From Diplolepis rosae (Eukaryota > Arthropoda > Insecta > Hymenoptera > Diplolepididae), in assembly GCA_030998225.1 (NCBI GenBank), contig JAPYXD010000382.1:1860001-1924000 (forward strand): a stretch of DNA of 64,000 nt, given 5' to 3'. The notes beneath the pieces are model-generated. The model saw nothing but the letters and a program-made list of their open reading frames with translations, did no database searches and was not told the DNA's origin. Positions 35,909 through 47,151 of the stretch are shown in pieces. The position numbers and the translations under genes are program-made. Position 1 is the first letter of the stretch. Every line of letters begins with the position of its first letter.

Positions 35909-37380
35909 AACACACATCGAAATAATGCATAATATAACGCAATATGGGCGTGATATATAACGTTAATAATATAATCACAATGATATTAATGGTGATATTA
36001 ATATCAGTATAATAATGTATTAGGTATTTCCTTCCCGAACCAACCATTTGCTAAAAGTTCCTTGACCCGAGAAAAGATAAGCTGCATCAGCGACCTTGTC
36101 AAGGTGCTCGGTTACGGGCGCTTCAAGTGGCATGTGAATTTATGTGGAAATTTATATTATAATTTTGGAAAAATTTGGCCGCCTTAACACGCTTGTAACA
36201 AACTACCCCCGGAATTTGTTGTTTTCGTCCCCGACAAACTGGAGATTCGGGAATGAAATTCCAAATTCACATTGTATTTTGTCTGCTATTTGATGCGTCA
36301 GGATTTTCCTATAATGGCGTGCCCCTGCCTATTTAGAATCTGACTCCAGGTTTAACAAAAATTTTGAAGCTTCCTAGGAGGCGGGTGCTGTATAAATTTC
36401 TAAGTTTGACAATAAGAGAAGGAGATGGGAATAGAACACCTAAGTTATCATATTCCTAGTTTCTGGAACAGAAAATCATGTAATTACTGCTGAAAGGAAA
36501 ATATAATTTAGTAATTTAACGATCCGCCTCCGATTTCAGCTGGAATAGTATTAAGAGACAACCCTTTTTGTGCTATAAATTTATTCAATACGTGTAAAAA
36601 TTGAAAATATAATTTTTGAAATGATGCTATCAAAATAATTTTTAAAACTTTGTTGAATTCTAAATTTCACAATGAAATTTATAGTACGAATTTTTCTCAT
36701 GCAGACATATTTTGAAAGTGAAAAACAATTGTTCATTTCATAGGATAAATACACGCAAAACTATTTTGCATGTGTTTATAGCTTAACTAACCATTGCAAA
36801 TAGAATCATAAGATGGTGTTTTAGGATTGAATATACAATATAAATATCCTACAATATTTACTTACAATCATATTACGTACAAAGATATACGAAAAATATG
36901 AATATTTTGGTTTGTATAGTATTTTAAAAATTCATTTGACAACACAAAAAGGAATGTTCCTATTTAAATTTATCAATTATATCAGCATGAATTCTCATAT
37001 AAGCCTTGATAAAAATAATTCTTTTATGATAAGGTTAAATTTTTCTTAATAATTAATTATTTTATAATTTCGAGAATTATGTAAGCAGAATTGAACCCTA
37101 ATAAAAATGAGGACATTTAAATAGCTGTAATAAAAATAATTTCTATTTTCCAATAAATTTTGAAAACATTATTATAGAAAAAAAGGAAATAAATTATTAT
37201 TATAAATTATTATTATTGTACATCTATTCCTGCTGTTTGAAAGCTGTTTAATAGTGAATGCATATTATTCCTTTTTACTATTTGAGGAAACTATGGTTAT
37301 ATGGTAGTAGATGACACCCTGGTATCATGAGGTGGGGTATTTTAAAAAACTTTTAAGGGATAAGAAAAATAGCCGGAAAA
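35512..37380. other. AT-rich sequence with TA microsatellite
   Basis: A (TA)n run lies at about 35,880-35,907. ACCCCCGGAATTTGTT at 36,205-36,220 is the exact inverse of 35,167-35,182. No gene is recognised. Confidence 0.45.
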
Positions 37381-37399
37381 TCCTAAAGAGGCTAAAGTC

Positions 37400-37480
37400 T
37401 CGATGATTTTAGTAGAGCAAATAGATCTCATATGTCACAAAGCAAGGTGATAGGGTTCGAACCTGGCTTGTAATCCTGCC
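37400..37480 (+). other. Possible tRNA-like relic
   Basis: A B-box-like GGGTTCGAACCTGG lies at 37,453-37,466, with TAGAGCA about 40 bp upstream. A full cloverleaf is not convincing, so I do not call a tRNA gene. Confidence 0.25.
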
Positions 37481-37815
37481 TGATGTCCCTCGTTTTTAAT
37501 TTTGAGGTTTTGTGCAATATTTTGTGTGGCAGCGGTTATTATTTTAACTCGCTTAGGAAGAATATTTCTGTGTGATTCTGTGGCCTAGATAGATAAGGGG
37601 CTTCGCGGTCAGCATATCCTTGCGGGCAATCGGTGGTGCCCTGTTACGCAGAGATGTTTCTCAGAGATGCTGACATCGCGGATTTCATCCTTTATCACAC
37701 AAGTGCAGGGGGGGTATCCCATGCATCTTTATATGCACCTTCGTTAGTGCTCATTAGTTCATCGCGTGTGCAGTAAGCAAAAGTGAGTGAGCAAGCAAAG
37801 GATTTTATAGAGAAG

Positions 37816-40067
37816 ATGGATCTTCTGGACCAGGATGGTCTGTCGCACCGCTTCCGGCTCTTGCTGCGCCTCTCCAGAGAGCGAAGCGCTTTTGCGGAAA
37901 GGCACGATGCTGCCCGCTTAGAAGCGTCGCGTCGTGGCGTGGGTATGGGTGTCCCACTAGACGCTCTAGCTGCTTGCCTGGAGATTCAGCAGGCGGCCGA
38001 CGTGGCGGCAGCCCGCGGAGAGCCAGGGTGAGTAAGAATTTATATATTTTGTGTTTCTAAGTTTATTTATAAATTACATTGTTTTTATGAAGAGAAAACC
38101 GGCACAACCCGGACAAACAGGATTTTATCTATCTCTTCAAAATACTTGAAGAAACGACTTATATTCTGATTTACAAAAATCCATTGAAAAAGGTATCAAA
38201 TTAACAAGAGAATTTTTAAAAAAACAATAGAGTGTTATTAGTTCCCAAAGTAGACAAAGGCAATATTACAGTTATTTTAAACAAACAAAATTATTTAGAT
38301 AAAATGCAAAATTTACTAGATGATTTTTTTACTTATGAAAATTGACTTAGATCCTTTACAGAAATCACAAAAAATCATTTTCAAAAATTAGATGAATGAA
38401 GAAAATTGAATCTTCTTAGGGATAAAATCGAAAGAAAAAATCTCATTACAATTAACACTAATTTGGCTGGAATGTATGGCTTGCCGAAGGTTCATAAAGA
38501 TAATTGTCCTTTAAGACCTGTTGTTTCCTATATTAACTCTTCTTTTTACTTCATGGCAAAAATTTTTTTACAACATTTTAAAGTCTGTTCCAAAACCTTT
38601 TTCGAATATAAAAAAAATCCTTTGAATTTATCAACAAAATTAAAAATTTGAAAATTCTCAATAACTACATTATGATATCTTTGGACGTAATTTCTCTTTT
38701 TACCAATATTCCTTTAGACTTGGTTCTTATTAGTATTGAAAAACGATGGTATTGCATTTCTAAATTCACAAAACTTTCATTGGAACAATTTAAATTAGGT
38801 ATAAAAATACTAATGGAACATACCTTTTTTTTTTTTTTAACAATTGTTTTTACAGACAACCTTCGGCACCCCAATGGGTTCTGCTATTTATCCGCCTCTT
38901 GCGGATTTTGTTATGCAAGACTTGGAAACAGATATTTTCAAGAGAATAGAATTTGACATTTCTTTTTATTTCCGCTATGTAGATGATACTTTTTTATTGA
39001 TTCCTGAGGACAAGATTCACTATATTTTAACAATGTTTAACTCTTATCACAAAAGATTACAATTTACTTATGAACTTGAAAATAATAATTTTTTAAATTT
39101 TTTGAATATTTCAGTTATCAAAAATAGTGATGATAGTATTTCGACTAACTGGTTTTGAAAAGAAACATTTTCTGGTAGATTTCTTAATTATTTTTCTCTA
39201 CATCCATTACATCAAAAAATTGGAATCGTAAAAAAACTTAGTGGATTCTGCTATTTTACTCAGTGATAATAAATTTCATTATGACAATCTAAATACAGTT
39301 TCCAAATTACTATTTCTCAACAATTTTTCTATCCAATTTATCGATAAACATATAAAAAAAAGACTCAAAGAAATTCATTTAAAATTAAATAATAATATAA
39401 AAAACTTGAAAAATTCTCTTGAAAACTCATCCAATAACAGAGCTCCAATTGTTTCAATTCCATACTATGGGAATTTATCAGAAGTTGTAAAACGCCTATT
39501 ACAAAAATATGAGGTAAAAGTTGCTTTCAGGATTAATTCCAAATTTGACAGTTTCATAACATTGGGAAAAGATCCTTATGAAATAGAAGAACAAAGTAAT
39601 TTAGTTTACAAGATTTCGTGTAATTGTGGAAAGTATTACATTGGTCAAACAAAACGCCCTTCCAGGATCAGATTAAACGAAAATTTTAAAAATTTCAATC
39701 TCAACGAAAAGTTTCACAATGTAATTAGTAAACACCGTAAGAATCATGAAAATAATCAGGATAATCATAGTTTTCTTTGGAATGATGTTAAAATTTTACA
39801 TGAAAAAAGAGATAGGTATGAAAGAGTTTTTCTGAAATGGTCTTTATAAAAAAAAGAAAATGATAATAAATAGTATCCCTTTTTCCTTGTAGGTATATTC
39901 TTTGCTTCGGTCGGTGGGAGGAGGCGCCGGTTCGTGGGTTTGAGGATTTGTGGCCCGTGGACGAGGTTTCTTTGGCCCAGGCCAGACGGTCGTGTCCCTG
40001 TTGCAGATGGCATCAGGAGTACGTCTGGGAAGAGCGCGTGCAGCGATATCTTGCTCGTGGCTACTAG
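37816..40067 (+). CDS. Two-exon gene of unknown function, Penelope-like element in intron
   Basis: Exon 1 is 37,816-38,027, ATG to donor GTGAGT. Exon 2 is 39,893-40,067, after a TTTTCCTTGTAG acceptor. The junction is phase 2 and makes a Gly; the joined frame stops at TAG 40,065-40,067, for 128 residues. A TTTATATG box lies about 90 bp upstream. Exon 1 encodes a charged helical stretch (FRLLLRLSRERSAFAER). Exon 2 has RRSCPCCRWHQEYVW, with a closely spaced Cys/His group that could bind metal. A further donor (GTGAGT at 40,074) and an acceptor near 41,510 suggest a 3' untranslated exon. The 1.87-kb intron is filled by a Penelope-like retroelement. I do not recognise the protein. Confidence 0.55.
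38100..39850 (+). mobile_element. Penelope-like retroelement with GIY-YIG endonuclease, broken
   Basis: Several frames together give a Penelope-type RT: LPKVHKDNCPLRPVVSYINS at 38,480, SLDVISLFTNIPLD at 38,680, GTPMGSAIYPPLADF at 38,866 and FRYVDDTFLLI at 38,975. Then comes a GIY-YIG endonuclease: YKISCNCGKYYIGQTKRPSR at 39,607-39,670. Stops at 38,649-38,651 and 39,156-39,158 and frameshifts break it. The order RT then GIY-YIG is diagnostic of Penelope-like elements, which prime reverse transcription at nicked DNA. No terminal repeats were found. Confidence 0.88.
39241..39849 (+). CDS. Penelope-like element: C-terminal RT region and GIY-YIG nuclease
   Basis: 202 residues form the longest open piece. 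The N-terminal half corresponds to the thumb and linker of Penelope RT (NKFHYDNLNTVSKLLFLNNF). The nuclease module has the GIY-like YKISC and YIG (KYYIGQTKR), an Arg two positions later, and a downstream HSFLWNDVKIL. It lacks a start shared with the RT because of the upstream breaks, so it is the tail of a decayed polyprotein. Confidence 0.8.
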   Translation: MDSAILLSDNKFHYDNLNTVSKLLFLNNFSIQFIDKHIKKRLKEIHLKLNNNIKNLKNSLENSSNNRAPIVSIPYYGNLSEVVKRLLQKYEVKVAFRINSKFDSFITLGKDPYEIEEQSNLVYKISCNCGKYYIGQTKRPSRIRLNENFKNFNLNEKFHNVISKHRKNHENNQDNHSFLWNDVKILHEKRDRYERVFLKWSL

Positions 40068-40074
40068 GCCCCGG

Positions 40075-41510
40075 TGAGTAGTCTCCTGATTTTTCGGGAT
40101 TGTCTCGTGATATCTCTCCTTGTCTATATAGTCAATGTCTCTTTCGTGGGTAATGACATAATTACATTATGAGAATAATATGTGATGGAAGTTGACAAAC
40201 TCAACTTCTCTTCATTACGCGGCAAGATCTCTAAGTGCTTAAAACTAACTCTCTCTAATTTTATATTCACTCAAATTTTGCAAGATGTTACTTAAAGATA
40301 CGTCATTAACAATTTAGAACTTCTATTTATTTACTAAAACTTAATTCTGACCTTGTCTTCACTTTCAGCTGAAGGCATAAGGTCAACAGAAAAATTAACA
40401 ACATTTATATTCAAACTCAAATCTCTACTCTAGGCTACTTTGACTCTATAATTTTAACATGATAAATCTAGAATTCACACTTTAAATTCCTATTCTAACT
40501 CAAATCTCTATTAGACACAGAAATCTAACTTCACTTTATACTCTAATGTTATATTTCACTGGCTAGAATTCCCGACAGCTAACTTATAACATGGCCGCCC
40601 TCAGCGTGTTTTTAATTTTGTCGAGAGAGAGGACGTGACCGGGCGCCTACCTGGGATCCAGACACTCCGCTGAGAGTTCGATTGTTTACTCTGGCTTGGC
40701 TGATTTTGTTTTTACTGGCTACACGGCACCAACTCCTCTCCTTCCTCACAAAAAGGCACTCAAATCATTACACAATTTAATTGCAGTTGACAGCTTGCTG
40801 CCCGAACGAGTTCTGCTGTTCCTTCTTCTCCCACAACTTGTTCTTTCCGCCGACAGGTGGCGTCCATGTCGCTGCAGACGAGCACTTTTTCCGGGAGGTA
40901 GCGTACCCACGCGGCCACTCTGGGAACTAGCCTAGCAGCTGTCAGTGTTGACAATATGTCTGCCGCTAAGTCCCACTTCGATTGACTTGTTATTGTCGAT
41001 CGATATTTCGTTTACTTGATATCGCGTACTCCACTCTGTGTCGTGTGGTTGTGACTCTCGATTTCGTGCCAGCAGTGACGTAGTGGTGAATAAGTGTATA
41101 TATATATAGTTCTTGATATGTAGTGATAGGTATGCCTTGTTTACATAACCTCCTTAGAGAGACCAGCTGTCATCGAGGGAATTCTCCTTGTCGTCCGGAG
41201 CCAGGGCAAACGTCGAATCGCCGTCCTCAACCCTTTTGATGCTGCGGACATCTAGTGAAACTACTATAAGGTCTGTACAATTTACTCCTTGCTTCTAATA
41301 CTCTTACCTAATATTTTCTACTTCTATCCTATTAACTATTTTATAGACTATCTAGACTCTCTACTATTCTAATCTATATTGAGTACATTTATCAGTACAT
41401 TTATATATAGTATCTAAAGGTAAATAAATATTATATAGTCAATAGTCGGTGAGTCCCTTCCGGCCAGCATGCTGTTCATTTTTATTTAATTATTGTTTGT
41501 TTCTTTACAG
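40075..41510. other. Possible 3' intron of the small gene; otherwise unannotated
   Basis: It lies between a donor GTGAGT at 40,074 and an acceptor TTTCTTTACAG ending about 41,510. Short ORFs here (for example around 40,700) carry no recognisable domain. Confidence 0.3.
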
Positions 41511-42772
41511 GATCAGGAGGGAGCTGGGATCACGGCGTGATCGTCACGTCACAACCTGTTTAAACTTTCTAGAATCATGTCCGTGTTTGTTTACATTGAG
41601 AAAAAAAAATATCGGTAAATTTTCCTACTATGTATGAGGTAATTTTTCCTAAATCTTTAGGAAGCATAGATTCTCCTACAGAAAGTGGAAATATTTCACA
41701 GTTTTTAGGCAAATTGACCGAATTCTCGGACATATTTCCGAACTGTTAGGAAATATATCCAAAAGGTGAGAACACTTCACAAATCTTCTAAGTTGTAGGA
41801 AATTTTTCCCATGAAAAGCGGAAATTATTCCACAAAAACGGAAATATGTTCACCCCCCCTTTTTTTTTATCTTTTTCCACTTGATTTTATGAAATTTATC
41901 CACTTTCCCTAATAAACTGGATATATCTCCGACCAAACAGTAGGAATTATTCCCAGTATTATATCGAGAATATTTCCGACTATATCTTTGGAAAAATTGA
42001 CGACCCATTTGTATTTTAAGCTGTCCGACTATTTTCGTAGAAATTTTATGCAGTGTCCAATATACATACATGTTAGTTAATTATCTTATCTATAAATATA
42101 ACCTTCTTTTATATTTTCATAAATAATTAAGTGCACACTGAGAAAAGAAAAAGAAATCTTTTGAAAATCTGTTTGTCAATATCTGCAGAGCGCTTTGAAC
42201 AAGTAGACTCAGCGTCGTGTAGCAGATCTCACAATTTAGTTCGTCCTTCACTCTGTATTTTAATTTAATTTAAAAAATTGATCAATTTTGTAACATTGTC
42301 TCTTCATCACATTTCACCCTCATAATCTATCCTCTTCCTTGGGTCAATTCATTTCTAGGTATAAAAGTGTTAATGCATAGAGAAAAAGAATATTTGAATC
42401 AAAGAATATTTCTTGGATTCAAATTAAATGTATTTCTAGTACTGTTAAATATTCATTAGATTGATGAACATGTTATTAACATTGTGTAGCACTTATTTAA
42501 TAAGAGAAGTGAATTCTTTGATGTAAAATGACGTGATGCATGTTCAAAGAAACAATGAATTAGTTCAAAAAAAAAAACTTTGCATTGGTTCAAGTAAATT
42601 CCAATATATGATTCCTTGTTTGTAACGAGCGTATTGCGAATGAAGATGAATATTTCCTTGAAATGAGGCCATAATTTTTGGTAGGATTAAATAATTATTG
42701 CTCAAAAGATGTGATTCACTGTTTAAAATGGTCAAGTAGAAAGTGCATTGAGTAATGATGGATGCAAGAAAC
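41511..42772. other. AT-rich sequence with imperfect GGAAATATTTCC-like repeats
   Basis: 41,600-42,010 is rich in GGAAAT and TTTCC words in both orientations. No gene is recognised. Confidence 0.35.
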
Positions 42773-42994
42773 TGAGACGGCACAGCCGCGGATCTCCGCC
42801 CTTTTGCCACGAAATGGGATTGAAATCTGGAGAAATAGAATCGCGATGAGAACCAACAGATTCACACAAGACTCACACAAAAAAATTGCGAGGTTTCGTT
42901 GAGTTTTCGCTTCATAATTAGTGATTTACTTCCAAACCGGAAGTGAGTGTGGCGGGAACGAGGTGGTCTGGTTTTCATGGACATTTCGTTCTTG
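42773..42994 (+). repeat. Left part of element X, interrupted by the LTR
   Basis: It starts TGAGACGGCACAGCC and matches the insertion in mariner (4402 downward). At 42,994 the match stops at the LTR and resumes at 44,960. In the mariner copy the two parts are contiguous, so that copy is an empty site for the LTR. Confidence 0.8.
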
Positions 42995-43707
42995 TGTTAC
43001 ATCCCAGTAACTTTTAAAATTTTATATTGCCCCTGTGCAAGGGCAATGCGCCAAACACCGAGGATAACGAGGAAGACATCATTCAAGTATAAGAGTGTTC
43101 CTATGATAAATTATCATATGGACCGGGTAGCTGTGCGCATGGGGTAAACATATGTATACCTCACGTCGACGAATCGGTTTGACATATGGTAATAAGAGAT
43201 GAAGAAGAACAGCGCCCTGTCTATATGGTAATTGCACCCGTGGTAATGAGTCAGTAACTCGCACCGCGAGCCGATAAAGTAGTAACGCCGTGCTAATAAC
43301 CTAATGAGAGAATGAGAAGTTATCGGCACAGCCTCACTAATTATAATGACTAAATATTATAATCATTATTATATTAATATTAATTATGTATCAACATTAC
43401 ATCAGTACTATTATTAATACCTCAGGTAGTAAAATAGTATTGATCAATATTATCGCCATTATGTATTGATTGCCGATGAGTCGATCACGATCAATGAATA
43501 AAAATCGATCATTGATTATGGATCATAGATAAGAAATCGATTGACTGATCATTGGCAACCAATTAATGATCATACTTCATAAAATAAGTAACACAAATTG
43601 TAAACAAATAAATGCAGAAATGAGTAATTATAAATGCATTTATTTGGAAACTAGATATAAAATTGGGCAATAGAAGAGATGAACTCATGAACCCTTGCAG
43701 AGATCGT

Positions 43708-43813
43708 GCCTGGCCACCGATTCGCAGTTCGTACGTGCCTTGCCACCGATTTGCGATTCGAACGTGCCGTGCCACCGATTTACGATTCGAACGTGCCGTG
43801 CCACCGATTTACG
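43708..43813 (+). promoter_or_regulatory. 29-bp tandem repeats in U3, upstream of the TATA box
   Basis: The word GCCACCGATT recurs at 43,713, 43,742, 43,771 and 43,800, period 29, ending about 35 bp before TATATATA. The same array is at 61,640-61,740 and, inverted, at 7,507-7,602. Tandem repeats just upstream of a promoter in an LTR are typical of enhancer or protein-binding arrays; that function is inferred. Confidence 0.7.
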
Positions 43814-44345
43814 TTGATCTGCTCCCACTAATAGAAGCATCAATAGTATATATACCCCAGATTCACCTCTGGAGGTTTGTCATTAAGTTCCGAACAGTTG
43901 TACGGTTGTTAGGTCCGGACCGGTAATTCAACATCGTGAGCAGACCCTTCGATAAACGTAAGTCTCAGTGGATTTCTATGAGCAACTCAACATTCGGTAC
44001 TTGGTAAATAAAATCCTTAGTCCTTAAGTGGTGCAAGTCCGGAAACCGTAGTGCTAGATAGTTCCTTTGGATTACGTGTATCGTCGTATTTAGTCGTGTC
44101 GGTTAATAGTGATTCATTTCTGAAATCGGGACGAACTAACCTATCTTGTTAACAAGTGCATGTTTGATTCATTTCTCGTGTACTTAACAAGATACGTAAG
44201 CGGATAATTGATCACATCAGTCGCTGGTGGACTTGCATCCCTTACACCAACTATCCTGCAAGGATTTGTGCGCGTTGACTTGCAACAATAGGAGTAATAA
44301 ACGACAATTCTCTCTTTTGCCCTCTAATTTAAGAGGTAGACAAGT

Positions 44346-44690
44346 AAGTTATACATATAAATAAGCATCTCAAAACTTATTATATTATCTATAACACTGA
44401 ATGTGGTGCGTGAGTTGTATACCTAGGCATCTCAAAACCTAGTATATTAGCGTAACACGTACACAATCAACTCCGGAAGTGACATATATATAGGCATCTC
44501 AAAACCTGTATATTTGGCTCATAACCGTACAAAACTTATAACACTGAATGTGGTGCGTGAGTTGTATACCTAGGCATCTCAAAACCTAGTATATTAGCGT
44601 AACACGTACACAATCAACTGCGAAAGTGACATATATATAGGCATCTCAAAACCTGTATATTTGGCTCGTAAACGCATAAAACTCATAAAA
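44346..44690 (+). repeat. 147-bp tandem repeat with constant-loop hairpins, copy 1
   Basis: The unit starts ATAACACTGAATG at 44,391 and again at 44,538. Each unit has two hairpins whose loop is CATCTCAAAA; an extra one precedes the array. Loops start at 44,366, 44,428, 44,495, 44,575 and 44,642. Stems differ: ATAAG/CTTAT, CTAGG/CCTAG, and TATAGG/CCTGTA with one mismatch. Copy 2 of the LTR has a third unit. Confidence 0.85.
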
Positions 44691-44959
44691 TTGCCTTCTC
44701 ATCCGAGAAGTAGTATAGTTTACCACCTAAGTAACAAACTGTGCAACATTCTATTTATTTATAATAAATTGTCATTTATTTACAAATTCAGTGTTTTATT
44801 ATCATTGTGAACAACTCAGGGCCCATAGACCTGACAAGTGACAACGTACCCACAAACAAAAATAAATTATCAGGCCTTACCAACCTGATATAATCAGCCT
44901 ACCGCCTCCCTTATATCCAATTATCCAACCTACCCTCGCCTTTTGCTCGGGACGTAACA

Positions 44960-45585
44960 CTTGTTCTCAGCGAGCGCCACACTAACCTGTGGTTACTCCC
45001 ACCCGACCGATCATTCAGGTTAAGCAGCCCGAGGAATGGTCGCGGGATGAACGGGCATCCCGCGGTCATAGTTTAAAAATTTTTTTTTTTTTTTTGTTAC
45101 TATTTATCATGAATTTATTTAATTTGGGGCATGTAAGGGGATCATTATAGCCAATAGTTAGATGAACAATTAAATCAATATAAATTCAATAAATGATTAA
45201 ATGAATGTTAAATAGTGTGAATAAAATTAATTATTATTGTATGATCATAAATGTTATGAACATTTAACATTATAAATAAATATAATGACTACAAATAAAT
45301 ATAATTATTGTCACACCGTCAATACTATGAATATTAAATACGATAAACGAAGATAACTATCGTTACATAGTCAATATAATAAGTATCGAATACTATAAGC
45401 AAGTATTATTATAAATGTTAAAAATTACAAATAGTAATAAATTAGCATAGGTTTAATTAAAAATTGCAGATTTAAAATTTAAACTCTAACTTAAAGATCG
45501 AAACTTTTGGCTCAATTAGGCGAAAATTCGGTTTAAAAATATTTAAATATCAATAAGATAAAAGTTCAAGAGTCGAAATGTATCA
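44960..45585 (+). repeat. Right part of element X, after the LTR
   Basis: It follows CTTGTTCTCAGCGAGCGCC and matches the mariner-borne copy on its minus strand down to AGTCGAAATG. It lacks about 1.4 kb of the middle of that copy. The same sequence follows LTR copy 2 at 63,034-63,659. Confidence 0.75.
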
Positions 45586-46914
45586 GATATGTAAAAAAAA
45601 AATCTTGTGTAGAAACATTTAAAAGGGAATACTTTTATTCTCTGCGTTGTAAATTTTCAAAATATAAATTGTAGGATTGTAAATTTGAAATGTTTATAGT
45701 ACCCAAAAAATTATGCAAAATCTAAATCTTGTGTAGATATTCTTTTTTTTGTATTGAGTTTTAATTACTTTATATTGATAATGTAGGCGGATATTTCCTA
45801 GGAGAACCCTAATAAAGATTTTAATTCTGCATTTCTCTCAACTAAAGAAATAAATATTTATGTAAACACGGTATTTTATTCGAATAAAGAAACTCTTTAA
45901 ATCGACTGAATATCTTCCTAAATTAATTAATGAATGCATCAATCAAATTGCGTCTCAGCCATTACCTGAATAAACTTGTAGTATTAAAGCATCGAATATT
46001 TAAATTCAAAATTTTATAAGTACACAAATTTCTGAAAGTACTAAAATTACACAAGGTGTTGTGCTTGAGTCAGGCTTGTTTAATTTCGTACTACTGAAAT
46101 TTTCAATTTGTTAACTAAGTTTGAATTTAAGTTTAAAACAAAACAAGAACAGCACACGAGAGTATAAGTCCTTTTTAGATTCGCTGAGCGGTCACCGTCG
46201 ATGACGATCGACTGGGTAAGGCAAAGTTCGAAGTGTCTGCATTGTAATTGTTTATAACTTTCATTTTAACTTTGTTAACTAACAGAATATTTTTGATTGC
46301 AAAGATTGTCCAAGAGTCTGTGCTTGAGTCTAGCTTGTCCAATCTTGTATCTCTAAAATTCTGTGACATTAAACAATTTTTTTTTGTTTATTAACAATAA
46401 ACATTTTCTGTGATTTTAAAGATTAATTAAGGGTTTGTGCTTGAGTCTGGCTTAATTAATTTTGTATCACCGAAAACGCAAGTTGTTAATACACATAATC
46501 TAATTATAAATTCAATAATTGCAATTACTTGCTCAGGAATTCGCGGTCGCGGCTGGCCTGACCCGCCTTATATCACTGAAAACATATAATCCAAGGTTAA
46601 ACGCTGCAGCGACTGCGCGCGCCACAGCAAGAATTTGCAGTACAGTAATAGCTAGAACAAATCATTGACAGTAACAGTTCAAAATTAGTATTACTGCATT
46701 CATTTAAAAATAAACAATTAAAAACAAACAAATAAACAAATTCAGCAATAAATTAAATTTCCTAAATTAACAATTAAAAATAAAATTCAAAGTAACCACG
46801 ATATTATAATATGTAATAATAATTGAACTATAATACTTTTTTTAATATAAATAAAACACTTTGAACAGATTCTCACACACACACGATAAAAGAATCCATT
46901 TGAACACTATAACA
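45586..46914 (+). other. Leader or LTR-like region before the primer binding site
   Basis: 45,586-45,927 recurs at 63,660-64,000, where the window ends. It contains a hairpin array (46,044-46,561) and ends CACTATAACA at 46,914, 17 bp before a primer-binding-site candidate. TAACA at the end mirrors the TGTTA at the LTR start (42,995). So the real 5' LTR may run from 42,995 to 46,914 (3.9 kb), with 44,959 a nested boundary. Confidence 0.5.
46044..46561 (+). repeat. Hairpin array with constant 19-nt loop, locus 2
   Basis: Hairpins at 46,044-46,086, 46,302-46,346, 46,422-46,460 and 46,533-46,561. Loops are all 19 nt and mostly of the form NNNNTGTGCTTGAGTCNGG. Stems are AAATTACACAAG, AAGATTGTCCAAG, ATTAATTAAG (10 perfect pairs) and TCAGG. 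The last stem equals that of the last hairpin at locus 1. Stem sequences differ while pairing is kept. Confidence 0.85.
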
Positions 46915-46931
46915 GTTGATTTGGTTTGGTT

Positions 46932-46949
46932 TGGTGGCAGGCGACCATA
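46932..46949 (+). promoter_or_regulatory. Primer binding site candidate
   Basis: TGGTGGCAGGCGACCATA begins with TGG and could pair with a tRNA 3' end reading CTGCCACCA. It lies where the internal region of an LTR element should begin. The tRNA is not identified. Confidence 0.45.
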
Positions 46950-47151
46950 CGGTCAAGACAACCAAGGAAAAAGAAATTAAGGTCTACAAAATAGTTTATC
47001 ATAATTCTAAAAAATCAAAATATTCTCAATTTTGCTCACAAAAGGACAAAATTCAGGGACAATAATATAAAATATTATTATTCAGAATAAACTGAAAAAT
47101 TAAGATCGGTAAATTATAATAAAAAAAAAATAATAAAAATATAAAAATTGT

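Larger units (their letters stand above)
42995..44959 (+). mobile_element. Long LTR-like unit (element M), copy 1
   Basis: It begins TGTTACATCCCAG and ends GGGACGTAACA, with inverted ends TGTTAC/GTAACA. It is flanked by CTTG on both sides (42,991-42,994, 44,960-44,963). Inside are four 29-bp repeats (43,713-43,808), TATATATA at 43,847-43,854, AATAAA at 44,007-44,012, and a 147-bp tandem repeat with hairpins. This is a U3-R-U5 layout. It is nearly identical to 60,922-63,033 except that it has two instead of three 147-bp units. Confidence 0.85.

Noticed and set aside
37453..37466. tRNA gene
   Set aside because: Only a B-box-like sequence is convincing; acceptor and anticodon stems do not pair.
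43079..43329. Minus-strand ORFs repeated at 61,006-61,256
   Set aside because: They recur only because the LTR is duplicated; no domain, and they lie in U3.
43563..43926. ORFs across the 29-bp repeats, also at 61,490-61,853 and 7,443-7,743
   Set aside because: The repeated residues come from the tandem array; both strands are open by chance.
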